From Hyperoodon ampullatus (lineage: Eukaryota > Chordata > Mammalia > Artiodactyla > Ziphiidae), in assembly GCA_949752795.1 (NCBI GenBank), contig OX457064.1:38312368-38376367 (forward strand): a stretch of DNA of 64,000 bases. The letters are read 5' to 3'. Made by a program: the position numbers and the translations under genes. The notes under the pieces were generated by a model, which did not search any database, was not told where the DNA came from, and saw only the letters and a list, made by a program, of their open reading frames with translations. Below, piece after piece: positions 45,665 through 56,454 of the stretch (the first letter of the stretch is position 1; each line of letters starts with the position of its first letter).

Positions 45665-46540
45665 TTGCAGCCTTGTGTACCTAGTTGGGAGGGAAAGGGC
45701 AGGGATAGAGGTACAGATACATGGCAGTCAGGTTTCAAGTACCAAAACACAAAGGTATCGCTTCAGTTGGGACTGTTAAGCTTTGCAGCCTGTTAACACA
45801 CATCGTGGGGGGTCGTTGCCCTTCACCTACTTGGAGGTAAACATACTGCACCCCTACTTGGACACAAAGGCTGCCTTGGGAATCAGGTTGCTCACCACAG
45901 ATGAGGGAGGGCCTTTCAACTTAGCAGGAAGTAAGAATGAAAGAGGCCTTTATTTGTGGGTACCTGACAAGCTGAATCCTGCTTCTGTTACCAGGGAAAT
46001 TGGTTTGAGAATCAAGGTTTGATATAAGCCCATAAAAACTGGACAAATAAATTGAATTACTGCTTCACAATCAAGTTTCTGATAAACATAAAGGATGCCT
46101 TGGGACTATTCCATACGTCCACACAGCAAGGCACGTATGTAATAGTACAAAATTCATTTGGCACACAGCCAAATAACTTTTTTTCTTATATATTCTCATA
46201 GGTGAGCGTGAACTTTTATTTTGTTTAATACATCTAATAAGGAAATGTCATTCAAACTTTTAGTTTATATCAGTGGTTTTAGTTTTTAAGCTATCTTCAT
46301 CCTTTTAATTCTAAAGTTCTGGTGTGGTGATAAAAGCCCCTTGGAAAGGGAATTATAGCAGGGATGGTTTACTTCTGCTTGCATGATCACCATAGACTAC
46401 AGACTTCGGCACTATAAAATCTCATTAGTGCTTCACAAATCTTGAAAACTGTGATGTTAAATAAAGAGTAATTATAAAGAGTAGTGCATCTGACTTGAGT
46501 CCATGGTAACTATTTTTACGTGCTCAAAGAAAACTTTAGT
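45665..46540. other. No gene recognised
   Basis: No repeat or coding segment I can name; AT-rich after 46020. Confidence 0.45.
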
Positions 46541-46544
46541 GATC

Positions 46545-47225
46545 TTTGTACAGGAATAAACTCTTTCTAGATTATTACTGAGTGCAAGGTAGTTCATTAG
46601 TCCTCTGCTAAAAAAACAGAAAAAAAAATTTCTCTCTTGGAGTCTACATTTTTGTGGAGGAAAAAGCCAATAAACAATAGACATAATAAATAAGTAAAAT
46701 ATGCACTAAGTTAGAAGATGATGAGTGTTAAGAATAAAAAAAGATATTATGGGGGAAGAGAAATTAGGAGTGAGGGGTGGGAGGTACATGGCAGTTTACA
46801 GTAGGGTGGTCAGATTAGGCCTCCCTGAGAAGGTGATTTTTGATCAGATATTTAAAGGAGGCAAGGGAGTTAGTCGTGTGGATATCTAGGTTGGGTGGGG
46901 GAGGTGGATGAACATTTCGGGGAAAGGCAGTAGCCAATGAGAAGGCCCTGTGCGATCACACTCAGCATGTGTGAGAGTAGCCAAGAAGCCTGTGGGGCTG
47001 GTGTGCAAGTGAATGTGTAGTAGGATTTGAGGTCAGAGCAGAGTGGAGTTTAGGATCTTTTAGGTCATGTAAGGACTTTGACTCTAAAAGAAAAGGGAGC
47101 CATTGCAGGATTTTGAGCTGAGGGATAACTTTATCAGGCTTGCTTATAAGGATAAGCTGGACTCTTCTCTGGATGATCAACAGTAAAAGTAAGGAGACAA
47201 ATTAGAAGGCTATTGCAGTCATCTA
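46545..47225 (-). mobile_element. L2, antisense, long fragment
   Basis: 'ggagtctacatttttgtgga', 'agccaataaacaatagacat', 'gggtggtcagattaggcctc', 'ggccctgtgcgatcacactc', 'tgtaaggactttgactctaa', 'gggagccattgcaggatttt' and 'aaggctattgcagtcatcta' follow antisense L2 for almost 700 bp. This is the longest and clearest L2 in the window. It resumes at 47795. Confidence 0.85.
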
Positions 47226-47227
47226 GG

Positions 47228-47790
47228 TGTCTTAGTTATCTACTGCTGCATAACAAGTTACCTCCAAACTTGCTAGTTTAAAATGACAAACATTTATTAT
47301 TTCACAGTTTCTGTGAGTCAAGAATTTAGGCATGGCTTATCTGGGTCCTCTAACTCAAGGTATCTCATAAAGATGCAATCAAGGTGTCAGCTCAAGTCTT
47401 GAGTAGGGGAGGATTTGCTTCCAAGCTCACTCATATGGAAGTTAGTTCTTTGTGGGTTGTTGGACTGATCCCTAGATATTGGTCAAAGACCACCCTCGGT
47501 TCCTTGCCATACTATCCTCTTCATAGGAGAGCTTACAGTAACGTGGCAGCTTACTTCAGGAGAGCTAACAAATGGGTAAGGAGAGACAGAGGGTGGGGTG
47601 GGGAGAGAGAGAGAGAGATATTCATTTGGAAGTCAAAGTATTTTAAAACCTAAACTCTGAAGTGATATCCCATTAGTTTTGTCATATTTGTCAGAAATAA
47701 GGCATTAAGTCCAGCACACACTGAAGGGGAAGAGATTGCAAAAGGGTGTGAATATCAGGAGGTGGGGATCATTGCCAGCCATTTCAAAAA
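47228..47790 (+). repeat. Old interspersed repeat inserted in the L2
   Basis: Starts 'tcttagttatctactgctgc' then 'ataacaagttacctccaaac', 'catttattatttcacagttt' and ends near 'ggggatcattgccagccatt'. This is an abundant mammalian repeat whose family I cannot name with certainty. It splits the antisense L2. A (GA)n run is at 47605-47620. Confidence 0.65.
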
Positions 47791-47794
47791 CTAA

Positions 47795-47870
47795 CAACCT
47801 TGGCAAGAGATGATGCTAGAGAAGTAGTGATGGGAGTGGTGAGAAGTGGTAACAAAATAGGTAGAAAATC
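47795..47870 (-). mobile_element. L2 continuation, antisense
   Basis: 'ggcaagagatgatgctagag', 'aagtagtgatgggagtggtg' and 'agaagtggtaac' continue the L2 left at 47225. Confidence 0.6.
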
Positions 47871-47999
47871 TTGGCGTTGTAATCCATGATCTATTATTCT
47901 GTAGGTAGCTTCAGGCACCCTGTATAATACCTCTGGGTTTCATTTTTCGACTTTTAATTGAAAGTCTGCTCACCTACTACTATACAAGTAGTTAAAACC

Positions 48000-48100
48000 T
48001 AAAGAGTTTAAGTAACTAGCCAAAGTTTACAAAGCTAATACATGATAGACCCTGTGTTTAAACCCTGGCAATCTGCCTCTACACTCTTAGTCTGAGGAGG
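48000..48100 (-). repeat. MIR fragment, antisense
   Basis: 'gtttaagtaactagccaaag', 'tttaaaccctggcaatctgc' and 'ctctacactcttag' follow antisense MIR. Confidence 0.65.
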
Positions 48101-48725
48101 ACACTAGAAATGAAGTAGCTAAAACTATTCTGAAACATGCAATGTGCTATACAGATATAAGTAAAATATGGTTACGAATGTGGGCACCTTGGTAGAAACA
48201 GCTTAGTTAGAATTTGAGCAGTGCTAGGCAAAGGATAGAGCCCTTCTGTCTTTCCATGTGTCTCTCATTTGTTTCCGTAGGGGTGGAAGCGGAAACTAAT
48301 TCCTGCTGTAGCGTGTTTCTAGAGAGTATGGCAGTACTTCAATGCTACCTAGGGTAAAGCCTCGTGGATTTTGACCTAGAACTCAATACCTGGGGCTAGA
48401 GAAGTAAGGATGGTTGGGAACAGATGGAGAGTTTGACTTAATGTGGGGCTAGTTCTCTTTTTAACCAAGAAGGCATGTGGCCCTGACAAGGCAGAATGGC
48501 CTAACAAGACCCTGCAGTGGCATGAGGTCTGGTTCAAAGTAAAATTGACTAGGGGGTAGAAAGTTCAGGGTGGATGTTTTAAGGCTGGGCCAGGCTGGCT
48601 ACTATTTGTGGTGTGAGTAGAAGAAGGTGAGCCTGCAAAGTTGAACTAGTAAAACAGAATGAGGCAGACACCTTGGTAATGCTTGGCTAATGGAGCCACT
48701 GACAGCCATTCTAATATTTATATAG
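48101..48725. other. No gene recognised
   Basis: No repeat or coding segment I can name before the L1 complex starts. Confidence 0.45.
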
Positions 48726-49385
48726 ATTCCAGATTTCTTATGAGTAGCTTTTGTGTGGTAGCTCTATTTCCCTTCTTTTATTTCCCACTATCGGTATCTT
48801 TGTATTTTAAAGGAATTTCTTGGTACCATACAGTTTTTAATCTAGTCTGATAATCTCTGCCATTTAATTAGTGTTTAGATTATTTACATTTAATGCAAAT
48901 AACAATATGAATTAGTTTTAAATATTCCATTTTGCTATTTGTTTTTATTTGTACCATCTGTTCTTTCCCACTCTTTTCTGCCTTCTTTTGGATTGAGTAT
49001 TTTTCTGGATTCAGTTTTATCTTCATTATTGGCTTATTAGCTATTCCTGTTTTATATTTTTAGAAGTTACTCTATGAGTTATAATATGCGTTTTTAATTT
49101 ATCACAACCAACTTTCAAATAATGTTATATCACTCTGCATATAATTTATAAATCTCACAGCAGCATATTTTCATTTCTCTCTCCCATTCTTGATGCTTTT
49201 GTTGTCACAAATTTTATTTCTATGTATATCCTTATAATGTGTTGTCTTTGCTTTAGTCAATTATCTTTTAAAGAAATTAACAAATGAGAAATAAGAGCTT
49301 TTTAAACACCAGCATATTTACTGTTTCTGGCATTCTTTATTCCTTTGTGTGGATCCAGAATTCCATCTAGTATCATTTTCTTTTC

Positions 49386-49600
49386 TTTTTTTTTTTTTTT
49401 TTTTTTTTGCCGTACACGGGCCTCTCACTGTTGTGGCCTCTCCCGTTGCGGAGCACAGGCTCCGGACGCGCAGGTTCAGCGGCCATGGCTCACGGGCCCA
49501 GCTGCTCCGTGGCATGTGGGATCTTCCCGGACCGGGGCATGAACCCATGTCCCCTGCATCGGCAGGCGGACTCTCAACCACTGCACCACCAGGGAAGCCC
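49386..49600 (-). mobile_element. CHR-type SINE, antisense
   Basis: Long T run then 'gccgtacacgggcctctcac', body and head ending 'caccaccagggaagccc'. The 13-bp duplication 'tcattttcttttc/t' flanks it (49373-49385 and 49601-49613). It interrupts the outer L1 between two parts that join cleanly. Confidence 0.95.
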
Positions 49601-49766
49601 TCATTTTCTTTTTGCCTGAAAAATATGCTTTAATGTTTCCTAAAGTGCAGGTTAGTTAGTGATTCTCTCAGCTTTTATTTTTCGAAAAAGGCTCTTTATC
49701 TTGCCTTCATTTTTAAAGATATTTTCACAGGGTATATAATTCTAGGTTAACATTTGTTTATTCTTT

Positions 49767-51413
49767 TTTTATTGTGGTTAAGAAAACATCTAAAATTTAC
49801 TATCTGAACCATTTTAAGTGTATAGTTCAGTAGTGTTAAGTATATTTACATGACTGTAAAATAGATCTCCAGAACTTTTTCATCTTGCAAATTTGAAACT
49901 CTGTACCCATTAAAAACAGTTTTCCTTTCTCCCTCCCCCAAGCCTAAACCCATTCTACTTTCTATTTCTATGATTTTGACTATTGAGGAACCTCATATAA
50001 GTAGAATTATATAGTATTTGTCCTTTGTGACTGGATTATTTCACTTAACATAATGTCCTCAAGGTTTACCCATGTTGCAGCATGTGACGGGATTTCTTTT
50101 CTTTTTCAGGCTGCATAGTATTCCATTCTATGTATATACCATATTTTATTTATCCATTTATCTTTTGATGGACATTTGGGTTGCTTCCACTTCTTGGCTA
50201 TTATAAACAAGGCTGCTATGAGTGTAGGTATGCAAATATCTCTTTGAGGCCCTGCTTTCAATTCTTTTGGATATCTACCCAGAAGTGGGATTGCTGAGTC
50301 ATATGGTAGCTTTATTTTTTATTTTTTTTAGGTACTGTCATACTGCTTTCTGTAGCAGTTGTACCATTTTATAATCTCATCAACAGGGTTGGAGCAAAGG
50401 TTCCAACATCTCCACATATCCACCAACACTCGTTTCCTTTTTTGTTTTGTTTAATAGAAGCTGTCTTAATGGTTTTCTGGATACCTCTTATCAGATAAAT
50501 GATTTGCAAATATTAATATTTTCTCCTATTCCATAGGTTGCCTTTTTATTCTGTTGTGTACTTTGATGAATAAAAGTGTTTAAGTTTAATGAGGTATCAC
50601 CTCACACCAGTCAGAATGGCCATCATCAAAAAATCTACAAACAATAAATGCTGGAGAGGGTGTGGAGGAAAGGGAACCCTCTTGCACTGTTGCTGGGAAT
50701 GTAAATTGATACAGGTCATATACCCTGAGAAAACCATAATTCAAAAAGAGTTATGTACCAAAATGTTCATTGCGGCTCTATTTACAATAGCCGGGACTTG
50801 GAGGCAACCTAAGTGTCCATGGAAAGATGAATGGATAAAGAAGATGTGGCACATATATAAATGGAATATTACTCAGCCATAAAAAGAAACGAAATTGAGT
50901 TATTTGTAGTGAGGTAGATGGACCTAGAGTCTGTCATACAGAGTGAAGTAAGTCAGAAAGAGAAAAAAAAATACTGTATGCTAACACATATATATGTAAT
51001 CTAAAAAAAATGGTTATGAAGAACCTAGGGGCAGGACAGGAATAAAGACACAGATGTAGAGAACGGACTTGAGGGGGAAGGGTAAGCTGGGACAAAGTGA
51101 GAGAGTCGCATGGACTTATATATACTACCAAATGTAAAATAGATAGCTAGTGGGAAGCAGCCAAATAGCACAGGGAGATCAGCTCAGTGCTTTGTGACCA
51201 CCTAGGGGAGTGGGATAGGGACGGTGGGAGGGAGACGCAAGAGGGACGAGATATGGGGATATATGTATATGTATAGCTGATTCACTTTGTTATACAGCAG
51301 AAACTAACACAACAGTGTAAAGCAATTATACTCCAGTAAAGATGTTAAAAAAAAAGTTTTTAAGTTTGATGCAGACCATTTGTCCATTTGTGCTTTTGTT
51401 TCCTGTGAATATT
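49767..51413 (-). mobile_element. Inner L1 3' part, antisense, inserted in the outer L1
   Basis: Begins with the antisense L1 3' end ('ttattgtggttaagaaaaca', 'accattttaagtgtatagtt'), then 'ttgactattgaggaacctca', 'cattctatgtatataccata', 'ggctgctatgagtgtaggta', 'gcaaatattaatattttctc'. Its edges show 'catttgtttattcttt' (49751-49766) and 'catttattcttt' (51414-51425), a decayed duplication. It carries the young L1 at 50588-51355. Confidence 0.75.
50588..51355 (+). mobile_element. Young 5'-truncated L1, sense, with in-frame ORF2 deletion
   Basis: Sense end of ORF2 and 3' UTR, closing with 'cagcagaaactaacacaaca' and 'ttatactccagtaaagatgt' plus an A tail. The open frame 50589-50882 reads '[20 protein letters not shown]', then '[20 protein letters not shown]'. 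A block of roughly 40-50 residues normally lying between these two is missing with the frame kept. The duplication 'agtgtttaagttt' / 'agtttttaagttt' (about 50576-50588 and 51355-51367) has one mismatch. Cetartiodactyl-type 3' UTR. Confidence 0.92.
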
Positions 51414-52069
51414 CATTTATTCTTTCAGCACTTTAACATGCTCTTTCATTGTATTCTAGTTTATATAGCTTCTGATGAGAAGTCTGTGATATTCTTAGCT
51501 TTGTTCCTCTGTATTTAATGTGTCTTTATTCCTCTGGCTCTTTTTAAATGTTTCCTCTTTATTACTGGCTTTAAGCAATTTGATTATGTTTTCCTTCAGT
51601 GTGATTTTCTTTGTATTTTTCCTTAGGTTTTGTTGAGTCTCTTAAATTTGTGAATTCATACTTTTCATCAATTTTGGAATATTTTCAACCATTATTTCTT
51701 CAAATATTCTTTTCACTTTTCCTTCTCCTTCTGGGACTCCAACTACAGTTATGTTAAAGCTGTTAATATTGTCCCATAGATCACTAAAGCTTTGGGTTTT
51801 TTTTAGTATTTTTTTTCTCTTTATGCTTCATATTAGATAGTTTCTACTGCTGTCTTCACATTTGTTGATGTTTTCTTCTGCAGTGTCTGATCTGCTGTTG
51901 ATTCCATCCAGTAAATTTTTTATTTCTGATACTATATTTTTTATCTGTTTCTACTGACTGATTTTTTTCTTGGTATGGTTTATATTTCCCTGCCTCTTTT
52001 CATGTCTAGTAATATTTTTGGATCAGGTTGGGGACTAAGTTTTTTGTTTGAGTCTTTTCTTTTTTTATA

Positions 52070-52202
52070 AACTTTTCTAAAATTTATTTTTTTGGCTACG
52101 CCATGTGGCATGTGGGATCTTAGTTTCCTGACCAGGGACCGAACCCATGCTCCGAGCAGTGGAAGTGCAGCGTCTTAACCACTGGGCCACGAGGGAAGTC
52201 CT
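52070..52202 (-). mobile_element. Older tRNA-derived SINE, antisense
   Basis: 'ttttttggctacgccatgtg', 'gcatgtgggatcttagtttc', 'ctgaccagggaccgaaccca' and 'ccactgggccacgagggaag' give the diverged head and a short body. Same older type as 14541-14740. No clear duplication. Confidence 0.88.
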
Positions 52203-52239
52203 AGCATTAGTGTTTACTGTATAAGGTTGGATAGAGGAT

Positions 52240-52649
52240 TGTTATGGGTTGAATTTTGACCAAAATTTATATATTGGAGTCTTATCCCCCAGGACCTCAA
52301 CATGTGACCTTATGTGGAGATAGCATCTTTATAGAGGTAATCAAATAAAAGTGAGGTCATTAGGTGGGCCCTAATCCAATGTGACTTTTGTCTTGATAAA
52401 AAGGGGAAACTTGGACAAAGAGATACACGTAGAGGGAAGGTGATGTGAAGAGACAAGGAGAAGATGGCTATTACAAACCAGAGAGAGAGGCCTGAAACAG
52501 AGCCTTCCCTCACAGCCCTCAGAAGGAACCAACCCTGCCAACACCTTGATCTCAGACTTCTAGCCTCAAAAACTAGGAGACAATAAATCTCTGTTTTAAG
52601 CCACCCATTTTGTGGTACTTTGTTATGGCAGCCCTAGGAAACTAACTCA
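52240..52649 (+). mobile_element. MLT1-type MaLR solo LTR, sense
   Basis: Starts 'tgttatgggttgaattttga' and ends 'ggaaactaactca' (TG...CA), 410 bp. Includes 'gtgaccttatgtggagatag', 'ggtgggccctaatccaatgt', 'gacttctagcctcaaaaact', 'gttttaagccacccattttg'. Confidence 0.9.
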
Positions 52650-54530
52650 AGCGTTGATGCAGAACTATGTATTAGAGACTGACTTGGTAAGAGGAAGAGT
52701 CATGTAAGGAGCAGTGTCCCACCATGAAAGTTCGTGGACACTGTCAGACTCTAAGATAGGTGGGCAATCAGTTCTCATATTTATCCTGCTTATGGATGGG
52801 AACAAATGCCACCCAGACTGAGCAGAACAGGGCACGGCAGCAGGCCTAGCCTCAGGTTTACTAAGAGCTTACTATTTTTGCTCATCTGATTGAGAAGGAT
52901 TTAGTAGAAGAAGTACAGTAAGACTTGAATTCTCTGTGTGAGTTGTGAGGGGATTTGATGGCTTCGAAAGAGATTACTTGGAGTGCATAGATGGTTTGAA
53001 AGGAAAACACATAAATAAATACTCTAAACTTTGCCATTGGCATTTAAGACACTTAATATCATACTGCAGCAGGGTTATTTTATACTCCACTGCTCTGAAG
53101 GATTATGAGATGTATGGAACATGTATAAATCTTATTTTAATTAAATGCTTAGGACTTCTAAATGTCTACCCTATTTCTCTCTCTGCTTGTCTGTTTCTTT
53201 CTCTGAATTATGTGGGTGACAGTGCAGATTTTTTGATCCCTGGCTCATCCTTTTACCTACCTACTCTTTTGTTTATAATGAACATTTTTTTCTGCAGTTA
53301 AAATGATAACTGCCCTAATACACAAAACAAAGAAGGAGGTCCAAATGTTGCCTCCCCAAAATGAGACCTTATTGAGAGTGGAAGTAAAAAGCCCCCAGAC
53401 ACTCAATAAAAGAGTGAGCGAGGCAGCTGGAGGCCCCCAGGCCTGTCAGCAATCTGTTACAATTGATACCCTTCCCCCTTCTCTGGCCAGGGTCTAATTT
53501 AAAACTCTGTTGGTCAGAGCTTCTTGATTTGATTGCAGCAGTTCCCAGGCTGTGAGGAGTTAAGCCAAAAAGGTTTTCATTAATTTGCCTTCTCCCTGAA
53601 GATTTTAGGCTTGCTGCCTCAAAGCAAGCTAGACAGCACCGTGGGCCAGCTCTTTGGTGAGAAGCTTCTCCTCTGGGAGAAGGCCGTTTGCTCAGATCCC
53701 GGCCTTTCAAAGGTCCAGCGTTACTCATCCCGCTTTGGCTCCTGTTATTTTCCTTTGAGAATGTTTTCTTCTACTAGTAGCTCAGGGAACTTTTACTTGC
53801 TGTTTGAAATCTAACCCTGGTACCCAAAAAGTATGACTAATCCTACTTACTGGAATTTCAATGTTTTCATCAAGGCCGCAGTTTCCATTTCCAGTTTTGT
53901 ATAATAAGGGCAAAATACCAACTGGCAAACACACTTTTTCTTTGTTGGTTGGTGTAGAGCAAAATATCTCCTGCGTTGTAATTAAAATAGAAGTTTCATG
54001 ATGGTTATTTTTGCAATTGAGAGAAAACTGTCTCCAAGTGAATTTAAAGAGGGAGATAGCTCGTGATATGAATACCCAGTTAAGATATTTACTCTATGAA
54101 GCACTTAAACCTTTCAGCTGCTTTTTTTTTGTCATCTGTACAGCGGGATATTAGGTTATTTCTAGGCAAGAGGAATGGTATATACGCTGGAGTCATGGCC
54201 AATGGAAAGATTTTAGAACAACACACTAATGCTCATGCCATTAAAATAGCTTAGTTAAGCAATCATTGTGATGGCCATTGGAAAGATGAAAGAATATCAG
54301 CTAACCAAAACCAAATTTTTGTCTTTGTCCACAGCAATCGTTTATTACTTCCTTATGTCGTTAGCAGTCCAAATATGGATTTCTGGAATGCCGTTGGGAA
54401 GAACTCATAGCAGGAAGGTCTAGTGGAATTGGCTTGAGACTTACCAGGCTGCTCTTATTTTAAGGCAAAAATCTGACTAAAGGGAATATAGCTATTAACT
54501 TGGGATGGCCTAAGATTTCCAAATCTTTCT
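52650..54530. other. No gene recognised; non-repetitive by eye
   Basis: A 1.9-kb stretch without a clear repeat. Overlapping opposite-strand frames at 53303-53814 are short and have no family motif. There is no obvious splice-flanked exon. Confidence 0.45.
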
Positions 54531-54534
54531 TCTC

Positions 54535-54665
54535 AAAAGAATCGCCTGGAGATTAATGAGAGTGTAGATCCCCAGATCCCATTCCGAGAGTTTCTGGTTC
54601 AGTGGGTCAGTGTGTATATACATTTGTTTTCAGATTATTCTGGGCACAGTCATGATAGGGAACCT
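54535..54665. mobile_element. MER5-like hAT relic (weak)
   Basis: 'gatccccagatcccattccg', 'agagtttctggttcagtggg' and 'gattattctgggcacagtca' resemble MER5. Confidence 0.45.
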
Positions 54666-54904
54666 CTGCCAGTTTGAGTAACCGTAGTAACAAAGTAAAT
54701 ATTCTGAATTATTTGATCACCCGTGTAGGGTCTGCTGAATTTTGGTATGTAAAGGTAAAACTTTTTGCTTTTTGTTTAATCAGTAGATCAACCCCAATCT
54801 CCTGTTGTTTGTATGGCTTCTTTGACTCCTGGGGAGTCATTTGTGTATCAACTGATAAACAATCAGCTGGAATCTTTCTTAGAAAAATAATGTCCTGGAC
54901 TTAG

Positions 54905-55060
54905 GTGGATATCAGAAACACCTGTGGAGCTACTTGAAAATATATTTTCCCCAGACCTTCTGAATCATAATCTTAGGGAGGGGTCAAGATCTCTATCCTT
55001 CTATAGGCTTTATAGTTGATTTTGAAAGGCAGTTTATTTTGAGAATCTGAGTTATACTAA
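54905..55060. mobile_element. MER5-like hAT relic
   Basis: 'ggatatcagaaacacctgtg', 'gagctacttgaaaatatatt', 'ccagaccttctgaatcataa', 'cttagggaggggtcaagat' and 'ttattttgagaatctgag' follow MER5. Confidence 0.6.
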
Positions 55061-56110
55061 TGGGGAGAAGTGCTGATTACTAGTATTGGGTGCTAAGTGA
55101 ACCTGAATTGCCTATATAGAAATAATATTCGTTTGATTAAGATGATTAAAATTGTTCGTTTCACTGTTTTACGATTAGCTTCTGCGTGTGACCAGTAGAT
55201 ATTTGGTCATGGACCTAAGTCCTGTTGAGAAGGGCAGGAGAGATCTTCAACACTTGAAACTCTCAGATATAGCTTAAGGTGAATCTTGAAGTATGGGTAG
55301 TATCTGAATAGGTAGTGGAGTGGAGAGCAGAGAATTCTAGGTGAGGTCAATGAAGGAGTGAAGTGATTAAAATGGACACTAGACGTCCATGCTAGTAGGG
55401 CAGTGTGGTAACAGAACAAAGCCTATGTAGTGGGAAATAGTGGAATATAAAATGCACAGAGTGGATTGAGGTCTAGGGAGTGGCTTGAACTTGCAAAAAA
55501 TTAGGAAACATTACAACGTTTTTGTGTGTGCCCAGGAATAAAGTGCTAACGTTTTATTTTGGTAGGGTGTGCACAAGTTCAGGGGCCAAGGCTGTGGCAA
55601 TAATGCACAATAAGGAGATAGCATTTGGTAGTGGCTGGGAAATAGCAGAAGGGCAGATTTGGTAAATATGTATAGAAGTAACCTAAAAGAACACGATTTC
55701 CTTTGCGGATTATTTAGAAATTTTCTCCTTAAGAAGAGACCATCTCATGCAGAGGAAGGCATAAAATAACTGTCTGCACAATTGCGAAATAACTTTAGTC
55801 AAATTGGCTGCTTTTAAAAATGATCAGCAAAAACCTTCAGACACAGCATTAACAAACTTTTTTATTATGTTCACAGGTAAAACTTTTTCAACTGAATCTG
55901 AGTATACAGTCACACTAGTTTTTTCTTCGTATAGGAAGCAGACAGGCATTCAGATATTTGAGTATTGTGAATAATCAGGTAAGAGAAATGAGTATACTTA
56001 ACTGTAAGGCTGTTTGAATAGTCTTTTCTTCCGTGATGCATAATGTTTGTAATTTTTAAATGATTTATACGCACATAGTAACATCTGACATGGATTCAAC
56101 AGACAGCCTA
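55061..56110. other. No gene; possible very old L2, antisense
   Basis: Between 55220 and 55660, 'gagaattctaggtgaggtca' and nearby segments have a faint antisense-L2 flavour. The rest is unassigned. Confidence 0.35.
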
Positions 56111-56180
56111 GAATTTTCCTGGCTTCCTCCCATCATGCCCCTACATATCTTTCAAAAGCCATTTCAAAAATTACCTCTTG

Positions 56181-56381
56181 GGGCTTCCCTGGTGGCGCAG
56201 TGGTTGAGAGTCCGCCTGCCGATGCAGGGGACGCGGGTTCGTGCCCCGGTCTGGGAAGATCCCACATGCCGCGGAGCGGCTGGGCCCGTGAGCCGTGAAC
56301 GCTGAGCCTGAGCGTCTGGAGCCTGTGCTCCGCAACGGGAGAGGCCACAACAGTGAGAGGCCCGCGTACGACACACACACA
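56181..56381 (+). mobile_element. CHR-type SINE, the only sense copy in the window
   Basis: Starts 'gggcttccctggtggcgcag', ends 'cccgcgtacgacacacacac' and A run. A perfect 15-bp duplication 'aaaaattacctcttg' flanks it (56166-56180 and 56382-56396). The tail carries a short (AC)n instead of a long A run. Exact duplications imply a recent insertion. Confidence 0.97.
56193..56246 (+). promoter_or_regulatory. tRNA-like internal promoter boxes of the SINE
   Basis: A box 'tggcgcagtgg' at 56193-56203 fits TRGYNNARNGG-type A boxes. B box 'ggttcgtgccc' at 56236-56246 fits GGTTCGANNCC except T for A. Such boxes recruit TFIIIC for RNA polymerase III transcription; activity of this copy is unknown. Confidence 0.7.
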
Positions 56382-56454
56382 AAAAATTACCTCTTGGGTG
56401 AATCTTTCCTTGGAGGCTCCTTTGTATGGCTCGCCTCCAGTCCGATGGCTGCAA

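Larger units (their letters stand above)
48730..52065 (-). mobile_element. Outer old L1, antisense, with nested insertions
   Basis: Antisense L1 sequence on the plus strand: 'gattatttacatttaatgca', 'ctgccttcttttggattgag', 'caattatcttttaaagaaat', 'tgcctgaaaaatatgcttta', then after the nested L1s 'ttgttcctctgtatttaatg', 'ttaagcaatttgattatgtt', 'ttctgggactccaactacag', 'tcttctgcagtgtctgatct'. It contains a SINE (49386-49600) and an inner L1 (49767-51413). Confidence 0.8.
56115..56450 (+). mobile_element. L2 fragment, sense, split by a SINE
   Basis: 'tacatatctttcaaaagcca' before the SINE and 'gggtgaatctttccttggag', 'gctcctttg' after it follow the L2 segment around 'ctttcaa...cctcctc..gaagcc'. Confidence 0.45.

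Noticed and set aside
45274..45796. Val-Cys, Cys-Val or Arg-Glu repeat proteins predicted across 45274-45513 and 45591-45796
   Set aside because: These are translations of GT and GA microsatellites.
53303..53814. Possible exon with overlapping frames on both strands
   Set aside because: Frames are short, without a family motif or convincing splice sites; chance is sufficient.
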